From positions 107,722,036 through 107,786,035 of the forward strand of contig CM043699.1 of NCBI GenBank assembly GCA_023935145.1: a DNA stretch of 64,000 bases, written 5' to 3'. The stretch comes from Bretschneidera sinensis (Eukaryota; Streptophyta; Magnoliopsida; Brassicales; Akaniaceae). Within the stretch, counting starts at the first letter, position 1, and each line of letters opens with the position of its first letter. The notes beneath the pieces are model-generated. The model was given only the letters and a program-made list of their open reading frames with translations, ran no database searches and had not been told where the DNA came from. The translations under genes were made by a program, and so were the position numbers. Shown here one piece after another: positions 46,814 through 57,329 of the stretch.

Positions 46814-48741
46814 ATAATGTTTCACATCAGAGGTTGGGATGTATGTTAATGCAACATAGAAGAGTTATAGCTTATGGTTCTAAGCAATTGAAGAACCATG
46901 AGAGAAATTACTCGACCCATGATTTAGAATTGGCTGCCATAGTTTTTGCTTTGAAGATTTGGAGACATCATCTGTATGGAGCCACTTATGAAATTTTTAC
47001 TGATCATAAAAGTTTGACGCATTTACCTACCCATAAAGAGTTGAATTTGAGGCAGAGGAGATGGATAGAGTTGATTAATGATTATGACTATACAATTCAT
47101 TATCATCTAGGAAAGGCTAATGTTGTAGCTGATACATTGAGTAGAAAGTCTAGAGGGAGATTAGCTGCTATTAGGAGTCATGATACTAGCTTGATGATAG
47201 AATTAAGAAAAATGAGAATGCAGTTGAGTGTCAGTGATAGATGAGTATTGGTGAAAACTATGGTGGTGCAATATTTTATTATTGATTGTTTATTACAGAT
47301 GCAGGATAAAAATAAAGGGATAGAGAAGATTAAACAAGAAATATTGAGTGAGAAGTCGACTGAGTTCAGAATTAGAGAAGATGGTATGGTAGTATTGGGA
47401 CATAGAGTTTGTGTTGCTAATGATGTTGAGATAAGAAAAAAAATACTAAGAGAGGCTCATGATTCTGTGTATTCCATGCTCCCAGGGAATAATAAGATGT
47501 ACAGAGTATTGAGACTGAATTGTTGGTGGTCAAGGATGAAGAAGGATGTAGCTGAGTATATTTCTAGATGTTTAATTTGTCAAAAAGTGAAATATGAGAA
47601 TAGACATCCAACAGGTTTACTACAGCCTCTTCCAGTACCTTAATGGCCATGGGAGAATGTAAGTATGGATTTTGTTTTTGGTTTTTCGCGTACCTAGGGA
47701 GGTCATGATGCTGTATGAGTTATAGTGGATAGACTTTCTAAGTCTTCGCATTTCCTTCATATTAAAACTACCTGAAGTCCTGAAAAGTTGGCTGAATTGT
47801 ATGTAACAGAAATTGTTAGATTACATGGAGTACCTTTAAGAATTATATCAGATAGAAATTCTAGATTTACTTCTCGATTTTGGAAGAGTTTTCAAGAAGC
47901 TATAGGCACGCAATTACAGTTTAGTACAACTTTTCATCATCAAATGGATGGGCAAACAAAGCAAATCATCAGAATACTAGAAGATATGCTTAGGGCAAGT
48001 GTATTGAGTTTTCAAGTGAGTTGGGATGCTTATTTACCTTTGATCGAGTTTGCATACAATAAGCAGTATAAAACTATTATTGGGATGACACCATTTGAGG
48101 CTTTATATGGTAGAAGGTGCAGAACTCCAGTATGTTGGGACGAAGTTGGAGAAAGAAATATATTTGGTCCAAAAATAATAGATTTGACTACTGAGAGGAT
48201 CAAACTGGTTAGAAAGAACCTCAGAGCAGCACAGAACAAACAGAAGGGATATACTGATAATAGAAGACGACCCCTTGAATTTCAAGTTGGTGACTGGGCA
48301 TTTTTTAAAATATCTCCGTGGAAGGGTGTATTGAGGTTTAAAAAGAAGGGAAAGTTGAGTCCGAGATTTGTGGCGCCATATGAGGTGATTAAAAGAGTTG
48401 GACCAGTAGCATACAAATTGGATTTGCCTCTAGAGTTAAAGCAATTACAAAATGTATTTCATGTTTCAATTTTGAGAAAGTGTTTACATGATGAATCACA
48501 TAGTATTCCGAGTTAGGCTGTAGAACTTCAAGAAAATTTGACCTTTATGCAAGTACCAGTCAAAATTCTAGACAGAAATGAACACATCTTACATAATAAA
48601 GTCATTTATTTGATTCAAGTATTATAGCAGAACAAAGATGTTGAAGAAATTACTTGAGAGCATGAGGCAAGAATGAGGAAAGAGTACCCCAAACTTTTTC
48701 ATGAGTTAGGTAAGGAAATTTTGGGTATGAAATTTTTATAA
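46814..48741 (+). pseudogene. RNase H, integrase and chromodomain-like tail of element A
   Basis: This continues the reading lost at 9416. RNase H (46834-47244): [51 protein letters not shown] and [10 protein letters not shown]. Integrase zinc region (47248-47643): HDSVYSMLPGNNKMYR and SRCLICQKVK. Core: VSMDFVFGF, VDRLSKSSHF, and 47788-48516 with ISDRNSRFTSRFWKSF, then SWDAYLPLIEFAYNKQY and FEALYGRRCRTPV. The C-terminus has VAPYEVIKRVGPVAYKLDLP and a chromodomain-like DVEEIT.EHEARMRKEYP ending at TAA 48739-48741. Stops at 47641, 47695 and 48513, among others, inactivate it. Confidence 0.9.
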
Positions 48742-48753
48742 AGTTGGTAGAAT
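48740..48753 (+). promoter_or_regulatory. Polypurine tract of element A (degraded)
   Basis: AAAGTTGGTAGAAT abuts the 3' LTR. It equals AAGGTGGGGAGAAT of element B with purines replaced by T. Confidence 0.65.
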
Positions 48754-50754
48754 TGTAATACATGTATTCTTAAAGTAAGGGTAAAGAAGTAATTTGATAA
48801 ATATAACATGGAATTAAAATAATTTATATGTGAAAGATTTATTATTGAATAAAATAATTCTTTTGAAATTTTTTTTAAGGTGCAAACATCTGGAGTCCAT
48901 GCGTAATTGCCCAACATTCAAAGAAGTGCATGTTGGACATCACAAAATGGAGAGGGGTTGTGGCAAGGGAGTTTTAATATAAAATGTAGTTTTGTTTTTG
49001 TTTTATTAATTCCTACCAAATCCTATTTGGTTTCTTTCCTTCTTCAATTCAAATTACTCTATTTCTTTAAACATCTGGGGACTCAAAGAAATGTTGAAAG
49101 ATTGAAATTTTGAAGAAGTTTACGGGAGAAGTTTAAAGAGATTCGAGAAAAGCTTTAAGAAAAACAAAAAATAATAAGGTGTATTTTATTTTTTGAAATT
49201 ATGCATGCATGAAATTACCCGGAATTTGATGTGGAAATTAAAAGGGTATAAATTATGGAAGAATTGAAGAATAAATTAGAAATTTTAATATAAATATTAT
49301 GTCAGGTGTTGAAGATCAGCAATTGGGTGAAATTATTAAAAGGAGCAGGAAGGGTAAGAAGGTGATCCATGTGTAGCTTTAAGTACTACGTGGTGAGTTA
49401 GATTTACTTTTAGTAATCGAGATAAATATGGAATATAAAGTAATGATATTTGAATTAATTATTTGACTACAATGATTGGATGATATATGAAAGTAGGTTG
49501 ATTGATATTATATGAATAATTTATATGTTAAGAATTTATTATATGAGAAGTAATATTATTGAAATAATGAGTTGATGAAATATATAATAAAAGGATAAAT
49601 GAAATTCTTGATAAGCCATGATTGATAATTTGATATGATATATCAGGAGATAATTTAATGAATATGATAAAAATAATAATTTTGAGAAAGAGCTGGACAG
49701 CTAAATTGAATGCTTGAATGTATGCTTGTTTTCATATTATTGCTCATATGCATAAAATAAAATACCAAGAAGGCAACTGGTCTGTTTGTTTTCATATTAT
49801 TGCTCATATGCATAAAATAAAATACTGGGAAGGCAGCCAGTCTAGCTGAAACATGTCGACATGTGGGAAGACGTTCCCAAATGATAATATAAAATGATCT
49901 GATAATTTAAATTCATGCATTGCATTTGTTTTAAATATTGATTATTATTGCTTGAGATGCTACAGTATCATTCTTGATTGTGAATTTATTGATAGACAAA
50001 TGAGTCTCACAGAGAGACAGATATGATGAGAAAGAAATATGACAATATGATATGATAAAAAGTTATTTGATTGATTGATTATATGATGTGAACCTCATAA
50101 CGAGGTAAATAATGAGGTTATATTGATAATCTCAAGATGATTAAATATATGAGAAGAAAAATTGATATGTTTGATGATTAATTTAATATGAGATTGATAA
50201 ATGGTTGAAATTATAATAGGATGTTACTACTGATTTATATGAGATAATAGATGAATAAATATGGAAGATTAGTTGAAAGATTGAATACTTGTCTGTGAAG
50301 AAATAGATGATTTATATTGGTAAATTGGAAAAGATTAAATTATAAGTGTGACTCGAAGTATATAATCGAGTACTTCTAGCAAATTTAATTCACTAAGCTT
50401 GTGAAGCTCACTCCTCATTGTTGAAAATTTTCATGCAGCGGGCAGGGCAGATAGAGTTTAGAGCTGATAGCAGTGAAACTACCTTAAGTAAGTCCCATGG
50501 TCAAGTCCTCAGACATTGTAAGAAAGAAGAAAGAAAAGTTTGTAATAAAAATATTTTCATGCATTTTGTTATATGTATATATTGTTTCTGAAAGGAGGAT
50601 GATGAGGTATCTTCTCTAAGAAGAGTTAAGGATTGGATGAAATTTTTTAATTTCAGTTGATATATTTTTGTATTGTGCATATATGTGTCATGCTGGGATT
50701 TCAAAATGTGACAACACCATCTTGGGGGTGGCCAACCCGGGATGTGTCGTTACA
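48754..50754 (+). repeat. 3' LTR of element A
   Basis: It starts TGTAATACATGTATT and ends GGGATGTGTCGTTACA. It has only about two units of the 35-bp tandem repeat (49760-49848), against about four in the 5' LTR, then a perfect ACATGTCGACATGT at 49851-49864. It is followed by Z sequence. Confidence 0.9.
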
Positions 50755-51595
50755 ACAACCCCGAGCGAGTTCGTGGGCAAAGTCCTAGGAAAAACTCTAG
50801 GCACAACCCCGAGCGAGGTGCTAGACGAAGCCTTTAGTGAAGTCCGAGAAGAGACATACAGTATAACAAATGCCAATAAGATGACATAGGCGATCAAGCC
50901 ACCATAACCAGCACTATTAAAACCATCTTCGAAGGATCAGCCGCTAGTGGACACTCATTACAAGCTAAGAATGCCTACACTAGGTCAATTGCCTCCATCA
51001 ATGAGCCTGGCAAGAAAGCAAGAATTGGACTGGTAATTTCTTTCACTGATGAAGATCTAGAGGGATTACATACACCACACGACTATGCCAAGATCGTCAC
51101 CTAATTGGTCGAGAATTACAACTGGAAATGATCTTGGTCGAAAATGGGAGCTCAATCGACATTCTATACTACGACACCTTCCAAAAAATGAAACTTAGTG
51201 ATGATCAGCTCAAGCTAGTGGCATCTCCACTATACGAATTTTCAAGAGAATCAATACTACCTAAAGATAACATAGCCTTGTTCGTTACTGCGGGCTCAAC
51301 CCCTAAGCAAACCACAGTCATTACCACCTTCTTGACCGTCAGGCATTCATCCTTCTACAACACTATTCTCGGAAGATTGAGTCAGAATTCCATGAAACAA
51401 AATCCGAGGAAAAAGCCTCGAACTCTTCATCTCCTAGGTCATTTTTCAAGCAAAATCCGAGGAGAGTGCCCCGTTCTCTTTACCTCCTCGGTCACTTTCT
51501 CAACCAAGATACTGCAAATTCACCGTCCAAGGAAAGCGTACAAACAAAACTACTTTCTCAAGCAAACAAAGTTCACTCAAGAAACTGGGGGCATA
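50755..51595 (+). pseudogene. Gag end and protease of element Z
   Basis: After the A insertion, Z resumes with PSEFVGKVLGKTLGTTPSEV (50760-50889). A protease domain then begins near 51035 (ISFTDEDLEGLHTPHDYAK). The 51128-51598 frame carries LVENGSSIDILYYDTFQKM, with Asn in the active-site position, then SPLYEFSRESILPKDNIAL and SFYNTILGRLSQNSMK. This is the Tat-type protease pattern. The RT that should follow is absent: within about 200 bp come a short tandem repeat, the polypurine tract ACTGGGGGCATA (51584-51595) and the LTR. Confidence 0.83.
51405..51560 (+). repeat. Short tandem repeat before the 3' LTR of Z
   Basis: Roughly 54-bp units begin AAAATCCGAGGA and run through a CTCCT(A/C)GGTCA(T/C)TTT block. 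Two are clear and a third is partial, ending in CTTTCTCAAGC. Confidence 0.65.
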
Positions 51596-51975
51596 TGATG
51601 AGGGGTAATTTTTCTCATCCAATCAGACTATAACACGTGTCACCTTGGGATAGGCTCACTAACAAGGAAATCCAACAAATAAATCTCTCATATGTGTACA
51701 AGGGTACTAATGTCATTCTAGCTCATGGAAACCCTAATTCTATTAGAAAACTCCAGTCTATGGGAGTCTAATTTTACTATAACACTCAACATTAATTACT
51801 TTCTTAAATATACTCTACCATTAAACAGTATATAAATGGGCTCTCATTATTACATGTACACACAATTCACTTCCTAATTCTCTAGCTCCAAGACATTAGA
51901 GAGTCCCCATAGACACAATTCCTCCTGCCATCGTGTTTATCTGTTCTCTAGTCTGGTAGATTTTCGACATCAATG
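51596..51975 (+). repeat. 3' LTR of element Z
   Basis: It starts TGATGAGGGGTAATTTT. The 3' end (GACATCAAT) has lost the terminal CA. It lacks about 85 bp of the U5 region present in the 5' LTR. Confidence 0.85.
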
Positions 51976-52493
51976 GTCATGTAAATTAATGAAAATTTTT
52001 ATTTTATTCTCAACTGATTTAGTAATAAATTTTTTTTTTATATGGCATTATGGCACTATATACGAAGATATTTTTGTCTAGAGGATTCAAATGTAATATT
52101 ATCAAGAGTATAAACTACTTCTATCGAGCAGAATGCAATATTGATCTATCCCCACTGCTGTAATTGTAATTTTCCCAAAAATAAATAAAATGGGAAAATG
52201 GAAGGAAGGTTTTTTGTTTTGAAGTCGTTAAACCCACCTGACCACCTCTGATTCTGTATCATATCCACAAATAACATTTGCCATTCTTCCAACACATTTT
52301 TTATAAAAAAAATATATATACAATCAAAATTTTATCCACACATTCCTTTCAGCTTCTCTGATCTTCATATATCGAATATCCACTCATTTTCTTCCCAATT
52401 ACAAATATAGACTGTCAAATAGAAACCAACACTTCCCTCAAATCTTCGACCCTTCGTTGGTAGCATTAAACCCCTAGAAGAAGAAGTAGCAAA
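51976..52493 (+). promoter_or_regulatory. Upstream region of the 124-residue protein gene
   Basis: About 520 bp between the retrotransposon LTR and the next start codon. It is AT-rich, with no ORF and no clear TATA box at a convincing distance. The promoter and 5' UTR must lie here or extend into the Z LTR. Confidence 0.4.
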
Positions 52494-52643
52494 ATGTCAA
52501 GAAAAGGAGGGGCAACACTGGCAAAGGATGCCCCGTGGAGGGTTTCGTCAGGAAAACCCATTCCCAAAATCCACCACTCCCCTGTTCTTCGCCTCTCTAA
52601 TTCCCCTCAGACCAACTACGCCCTCTCCATCATGAAGGTCACT

Positions 52644-52738
<95 letters not shown>

Positions 52739-55700
52739 ATATATTGATTTCTGTGATGAGTTTTTTTTTTTATTGATTTTGAAGTTTTCGTGGGGATTTT
52801 TGCAGCACCGGGACCCGATAGGAAATGGGTTAGCAACGGAAGCCATAGTGGAAGCGGCTGGTCCGGAATGCATCGTTCCAGGCCAGATAACGCCCATTCG
52901 ATTACTGGGTATCAAGGTGCTTCTTCAACACTATTATCTGCTTTTTATTCTGTTAAGTTTTTTTGATAAGTTTATTCTTTGTTATGTTGGTTTTCGAATT
53001 CTTTGGTCTTCTAGTTAAGGGCCAATTGTGATGTTTAACTGTTTCTTGCTCTTGGAGCTTAGTGCCTTTTTAGTGTCTTGGTTGTAACATGTATTGCAAG
53101 TCAATTATTGATTTTAAGCTCTTTTATTACGTGAGTGTTATGCTAAAGTACACATGGATACTATTTTGGCAGAATGCTTTACTATAAAGTTGGACAAGTT
53201 CTGTGTTCAGTATACTTAATATAGTTGGCTTAATCATAGCATAACTTGATTGTTATTTTGAATTAGATTTTTAACAATATTCTTCTTGTTGAAAATCTTT
53301 GTTCATGTTTTTTTCTACTATTGTTAGTGAATCTTACTTACACAATACCTAAACAGATGATATAACAGCGAGGTTAAATTATTACTGTTGAAATTTTCCA
53401 TGGGAGAATGTCCTGTAATCAATCTAAAGATAAGGATGCATGCAAGATGTGGCATTGCATGCGTCACTAATGTTTTTGGAAATTAGCTTTATCAAAGGCT
53501 GAGGTGTCATCTAGGCGACTCTAATGCTGAAGTAAATGAATAATGAGGCTTTTGTTACTTTGGTAAATGGTAATTAATTACTGTCTATGTACTCCTAATA
53601 GCATTTCATTCTACTGCAGCTGTTTCTTGGTAACTTTTTGCTTCTTGGAGAGAATACAACACTAGATGTTGAAGGAACAAGCGTCTAGTGGTTGTTGGTT
53701 GGCTTGTCAATAACTCAATATATGGTTTATTGCTGGGCATGAATATAACACTGTAAATTGTAATTATAAAGTGAGGAATTATATGTAAAAATACAGTGAT
53801 ACATTAGTCAGATTCTCGGGCATGGTGCACCCCAAAGGTTAAAGAGGAGGGGAAAAAATTTAATGTGGGTAGATGCTTATGCCACAGGAACATGATGTCT
53901 CTAATGGACACGGGCATGCCTTCTTCTAAGTTGTCTCGCATCACTTGCCTTCTTTGAGACGGTTGGAATATCAGTTGCATGTGATGTGTTTAAGCAATTA
54001 AGCCCTTTGGTAATGACAGAGTCCCAAGTATTATGGTGTTGTTTGGGTTTGGCTTTAAGCCAACTTAAAGTAACCAATTTTTCCTTTAACCATTTTAAAT
54101 TAAGTGCTTTAAGTTGGCTTAAAGCCAAACGCAAACAACACCTGTCTTCAAGCCAGCTTATTTCATGCCCATTCAGTCATATCTTGTAGCCTTTTGACTG
54201 ATCTAACACCTTTCAGATGGGTGGATAGCCTAGTGTTTGGAGCACTTACCAAGGGCACTAGATAAGCTTATGCACCATTTGGGTATCTCCTACTTCAGTA
54301 TAATAGAAAAAATGAAGATCCTGTTTGGTGATGGTTGAAGTTTAGAGATAGGTTGAAAACCAACATTATGGTGACATAGACTTTTTTGGAATATTTTATG
54401 AAAGGAACTGTCTTTCATAATTTTCTGTCTCCTCATTGGTCAGCTTGAAGGCTGACATTCACTAGACATGAGTCTCTCTCTCGCTTTCTCTAATTTTTTG
54501 TTTCTTTTTAATAAAGTAGGGTTCTATTAATGACTTTTACTCTTGATGGTCATCTTACTAGATGCTAATCTAAGGCTTCTATCGTGTAAATGAGGATGAC
54601 CTCATAGATTTTGTGGATATACTATCTTGTAGATGGTGCACCCCCTTGATGCCTTTTTTATACATTATTCATTTTTTTTTAATTTGTTGTTGTCTGGAAT
54701 TTTTTCATTCAATTTAATTCACCAATTATTATTCCCAATTCAGCTAACACGACATTTCGTGATATCTCGTCTTGCACAAAAAGATTTCAAATTTCTTTGA
54801 AAAAACATAAGTTGTTTCTGATGTTTGTTTCAATGTTCTCTGAAGTATTATTTTGTAAGTTCTGTAAAATTAAACTGTTAAGATAGACTGATCCTACCCA
54901 TAAATTGATGTTTCATTGTTCTTTTGTTGGGTCTATAACTCATTACTGCTTCTAACCTTGTATTGTATATCCTTGTTTATTCATCTATGTGATTCCATTA
55001 TTTTTTGCATGTGGACAGGTGTGGCCTGTTGATGTTAACCTTAAATTTTTGGAACCAGTTGGAAAAGAACTGAAGTTGCTTGGGAAGGTAAAACTCAATG
55101 TTTTTCTTAAAAATCTTAATGAATATGATCTTAAGTAAAATAGTTTTGAAAGAAAATTATGCAATTTTGCTTATCTGTTAGCCTGTTGAAGATTCTTAAC
55201 TCATGCATTGGTCCAATTCTAAACCTTCATATTGGTTGTAGGATATAATTCTTTCTCAATTGTTCACTCCTTAAATTGTTAGATCCACCCAAGTAAGTTT
55301 AACAAATGAAACCTTCCTTAGGGACTATAGACAGCTTCCGTTGTGGCTCTAAGGAAAGTTTATTATTAGAAATACTATTCAATCGCAAGAAGGGGTGAGC
55401 TCTATGTGCATCAGTGGCTTTTACCAATTGTGACAGTGAAATTGGTGCAAGAACACGCTTGAAAGTTAGATTGGAAACGGCTTTAAATGTCGTTACGAGA
55501 AGCTTTTAAGAATTCAGAATAGAGAAGCTTTAGATGAAGGGAAAATCCTCATGATTGTATTGTGTGTTTGCAAGACTGTTGGATTCTTGGTTGTGGTGTA
55601 ACTGGCCAATTGATCTTGAGGAAATGAGAGTTTTCATTGTTTTCCTGTGTCATTTGAAGGCAGTGGATGGAATCGTTATGGAAAACATGAACTTATCTTC

Positions 55701-56119
55701 TTGTATTGAAGACAAAATGGGCTAATTGGAGATGCTATATGAAACACAATGGAGTGATTCTTTGGTAAAAGGATTTCAAGATACTTTCATTGGGTACTTT
55801 TTCGGTATTCTTTTCTTTTAGAGCATTTGGAATGTGAAAATTCTAGTTATTGATCATTACTTCTAGAAAAGTTGGCTGACTTTGTGCCATATAGAGAGGG
55901 TACTTAGAAATTTTCCCAGTAACTGACTGAGGTTTGTCTTGCTCTTTTTTTTTTTGTGTTTGGTAAATTAGCTTGTTATCCAAAATAAATATATTATTCT
56001 CTATATAAAGATGCAATTCCACATTTCTGGTGGGTTATTGATGATGTTGCTTGTTTCTGTAAATGCAGTTCATGGATGATGCTGTCAACCTGATGAATAA
56101 ATCATTCATAGATCGTTAG
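52494..56119 (+). CDS. Conserved small plant protein of unknown function (4 exons, 124 residues)
   Basis: Exons 52494-52637, 52806-52916, 55019-55087 and 56069-56119 join in phase with GT-AG borders (48, 37, 23 and 16 codons plus TAG). The N-terminus is MSRKGGATLAKDAPWRVSSG, then KIHHSPVLRLSNSPQTNYAL, EAIVEAAGPECIVPGQITPI, VWPVDVNLKFLEPVGKELKL and DDAVNLMNKSFIDR. I recognise the sequence style as a plant-conserved small protein but cannot give it a function. It has no obvious signal peptide or membrane segment. The start is the first ATG of the frame and the N-terminus is compact and basic. Intron 2 (2.1 kb) carries MITE-like insertions. Exons are undamaged. The gene begins about 520 bp from the retrotransposon stack. 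Confidence 0.85.
52643..52737 (+). repeat. Compound microsatellite (TC)n(TA)n(TG)n in intron 1
   Basis: About 13 TC, 12 AT and 22 GT dinucleotides run together beginning six bases inside the intron, next to the donor site at 52638. Frames read through it (52494-53018 +, 52639-52915 -) are artefacts. Confidence 0.95.
54035..54142. mobile_element. MITE with long, nearly perfect terminal inverted repeats (intron 2)
   Basis: The left arm (GGTGTTGTTTG, then GGCTTTAAGCCAACTTAAAG) and the right arm (CTTTAAGTTGGCTTAAAGCC, then CAAACAACACC) are nearly perfect reverse complements over about 36 bases with a ~37-bp centre. The whole 108-bp unit folds as a hairpin. Opposing frames on both strands in 53901-54189 arise from it. 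No clear target duplication is visible. Confidence 0.7.
54215..54300 (+). mobile_element. Possible SINE remnant (pol III A-box-like)
   Basis: GGATAGCCTAGTGTTTGGAGC resembles the tRNA-derived A box of plant SINEs. A weaker B-box-like TTGGGTATCTCC follows 50 bp on. No poly(A) tail or duplication is visible. Confidence 0.25.
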
Positions 56120-57288
56120 TGGCTCAGATTTTTTACTCGTTAAGAGGGTGGTCGGCTTTAGTTTTTTGGATTGCAAGTTACTTAGGTACTTAAATCTCTT
56201 CCAAACGGCGCCCTTAGTCTTGTTGTTGCGATGACTGCTTGCGGGAAGCAGAACAAAAGCCTAGCCAAGCAGAGTGATTGTAGATAGAATGCTTTCTTTC
56301 TTTTTTTTCCCCTTTTTTTTTTATTTTTTCCAGAGGTCAAATAGTCCTAGGTCAAGAAAACTGAAAGTTCTATCTCGGATTGTGACATAAAGAGATTGTG
56401 TTTCTTAATGCTGTTTTGGCTCGAAAGTCTTGTTTCGTTCACAACACGAAATAACTATGGCCTGCTTGGTGCTTTTATTTTATTGACACTAGTAAAACTC
56501 TTCCAAGTTACACTCATTTTACGTTGGTATATAGTGTGACATGGATGTTCCTTGTTTCTTTGATAACCTTGAATAATATATTGGTGTGGTAATATTGGGT
56601 TCCTTCTTGTTTCTAATGAATTCATGGCAACTAATGGTCTTAAAACTTGTCAGTTATTCTTCAGAAAAGATGAAAGAAACTTATTTTTGGTTTGAAGACC
56701 AGTCGTGGTGTGTCGGTTCTCTTTTCTAGCTTTGCTAGCTCCTCTGCTCCTCGGTGAGTGGTGACAAAGGAATCGGTACGTACTTCAGTTAATACGCACA
56801 ATTTACAGAATAAAAGCGTTCAACAAAGACAAACCATGTTTGGTCAAGGGAAAATCTAGATGAAGATTCAGATTTTAATTTTCTGCTACATTCCAAAATA
56901 CTATCCATATCTTTTCACTTTAGAATCATATAATTGATCAAGTACGGCAATCTTTATGTTTTATAATTAGTATTTTAGCAGAGACAATAGTTTATGTTCC
57001 AACTGAATAGTAGTGGTAGTTGTAGAAGAAGTGAACTATCAACCTCTGCATATAAAGCCAAAAATGATGATGCAAAAAGGGAGATAGAACTCCATCCAAA
57101 TCTAATGAACCAAGATTAGAAAATTTGATTAATAACCTAATTGAAACCTTATTTAGTATATGATCTCATGTAAACCAATTGTGGAATACCCACAAACTAG
57201 TGTTCTCCAGCTACGGTGCCATGTAAGATTTTCTGGTCACCCTTTATTTTGCTTTTTTCTCCAATATTTTGCAACCTATTGTAACTCG
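56120..57288 (+). other. 3' UTR and intergenic region
   Basis: AT-rich, with T-rich and CTTTTTTTTTATT-type runs near 56295-56330. The first few hundred bases are probably 3' UTR. No ORF is supported. Confidence 0.5.
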
Positions 57289-57297
57289 TATAAAAAG
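57289..57297 (+). promoter_or_regulatory. TATA box of the MYB gene
   Basis: TATAAAAAG lies 33-41 bp before the ATG at 57330. It makes the ATG at 57300 unlikely to be transcribed and so decides the start. Confidence 0.55.
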
Positions 57298-57329
57298 ACA
57301 TGAACATATTCAATTTCACTGCAACTAAA

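Larger units (their letters stand above)
4552..50754 (+). mobile_element. Element A: Tekay/Del-type chromovirus (Ty3/gypsy), inserted in Z and itself hosting C
   Basis: LTRs of about 2 kb (4552-6626 and 48754-50754) flank gag, protease, RT, RNase H, integrase and a C-terminal chromodomain-like block, in the gypsy order. Reading is interrupted at 9416 by element C and resumes at 46814. The flanking bases GCAAT (left) and ACAAC (right) fit a GCAAC-like target duplication altered by transitions. The primer site expected after the 5' LTR is absent, replaced by a piece of Z (6627-6782). It is inactive: many stops, and an RT catalytic Asp is lost. Confidence 0.87.
2502..51975 (+). mobile_element. 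Element Z: Tat-like Ty3/gypsy retrotransposon with gag and protease only; outermost host of the nested stack
   Basis: Two related LTRs bound the whole stack. Both begin TGATGAGGGGTAATTTT and share blocks such as CAATCAGACTA, CACGTGTCA and ATATA(A)GGGCTCTCATTAT. After removing element A (4552-50754), what remains is LTR, primer site, degenerate gag, protease, polypurine tract, LTR. There is no reverse transcriptase, RNase H or integrase, so this is a non-autonomous TR-GAG/LARD-like derivative. No clean 5-bp target duplication is visible (TTATA left, GTCAT right), so the outer junctions are probably worn. Z must predate every other insertion in it. Confidence 0.85.

Noticed and set aside
52494..53018. 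174-residue ORF with a long valine/cysteine and tyrosine/isoleucine run
   Set aside because: It reads exon 1 straight through the intron microsatellite. The spliced model gives a coherent protein instead.
53901..54189. Overlapping ORFs on both strands with LSQLK/LSWLKAK repeats
   Set aside because: Both come from the self-complementary MITE at 54035-54142.
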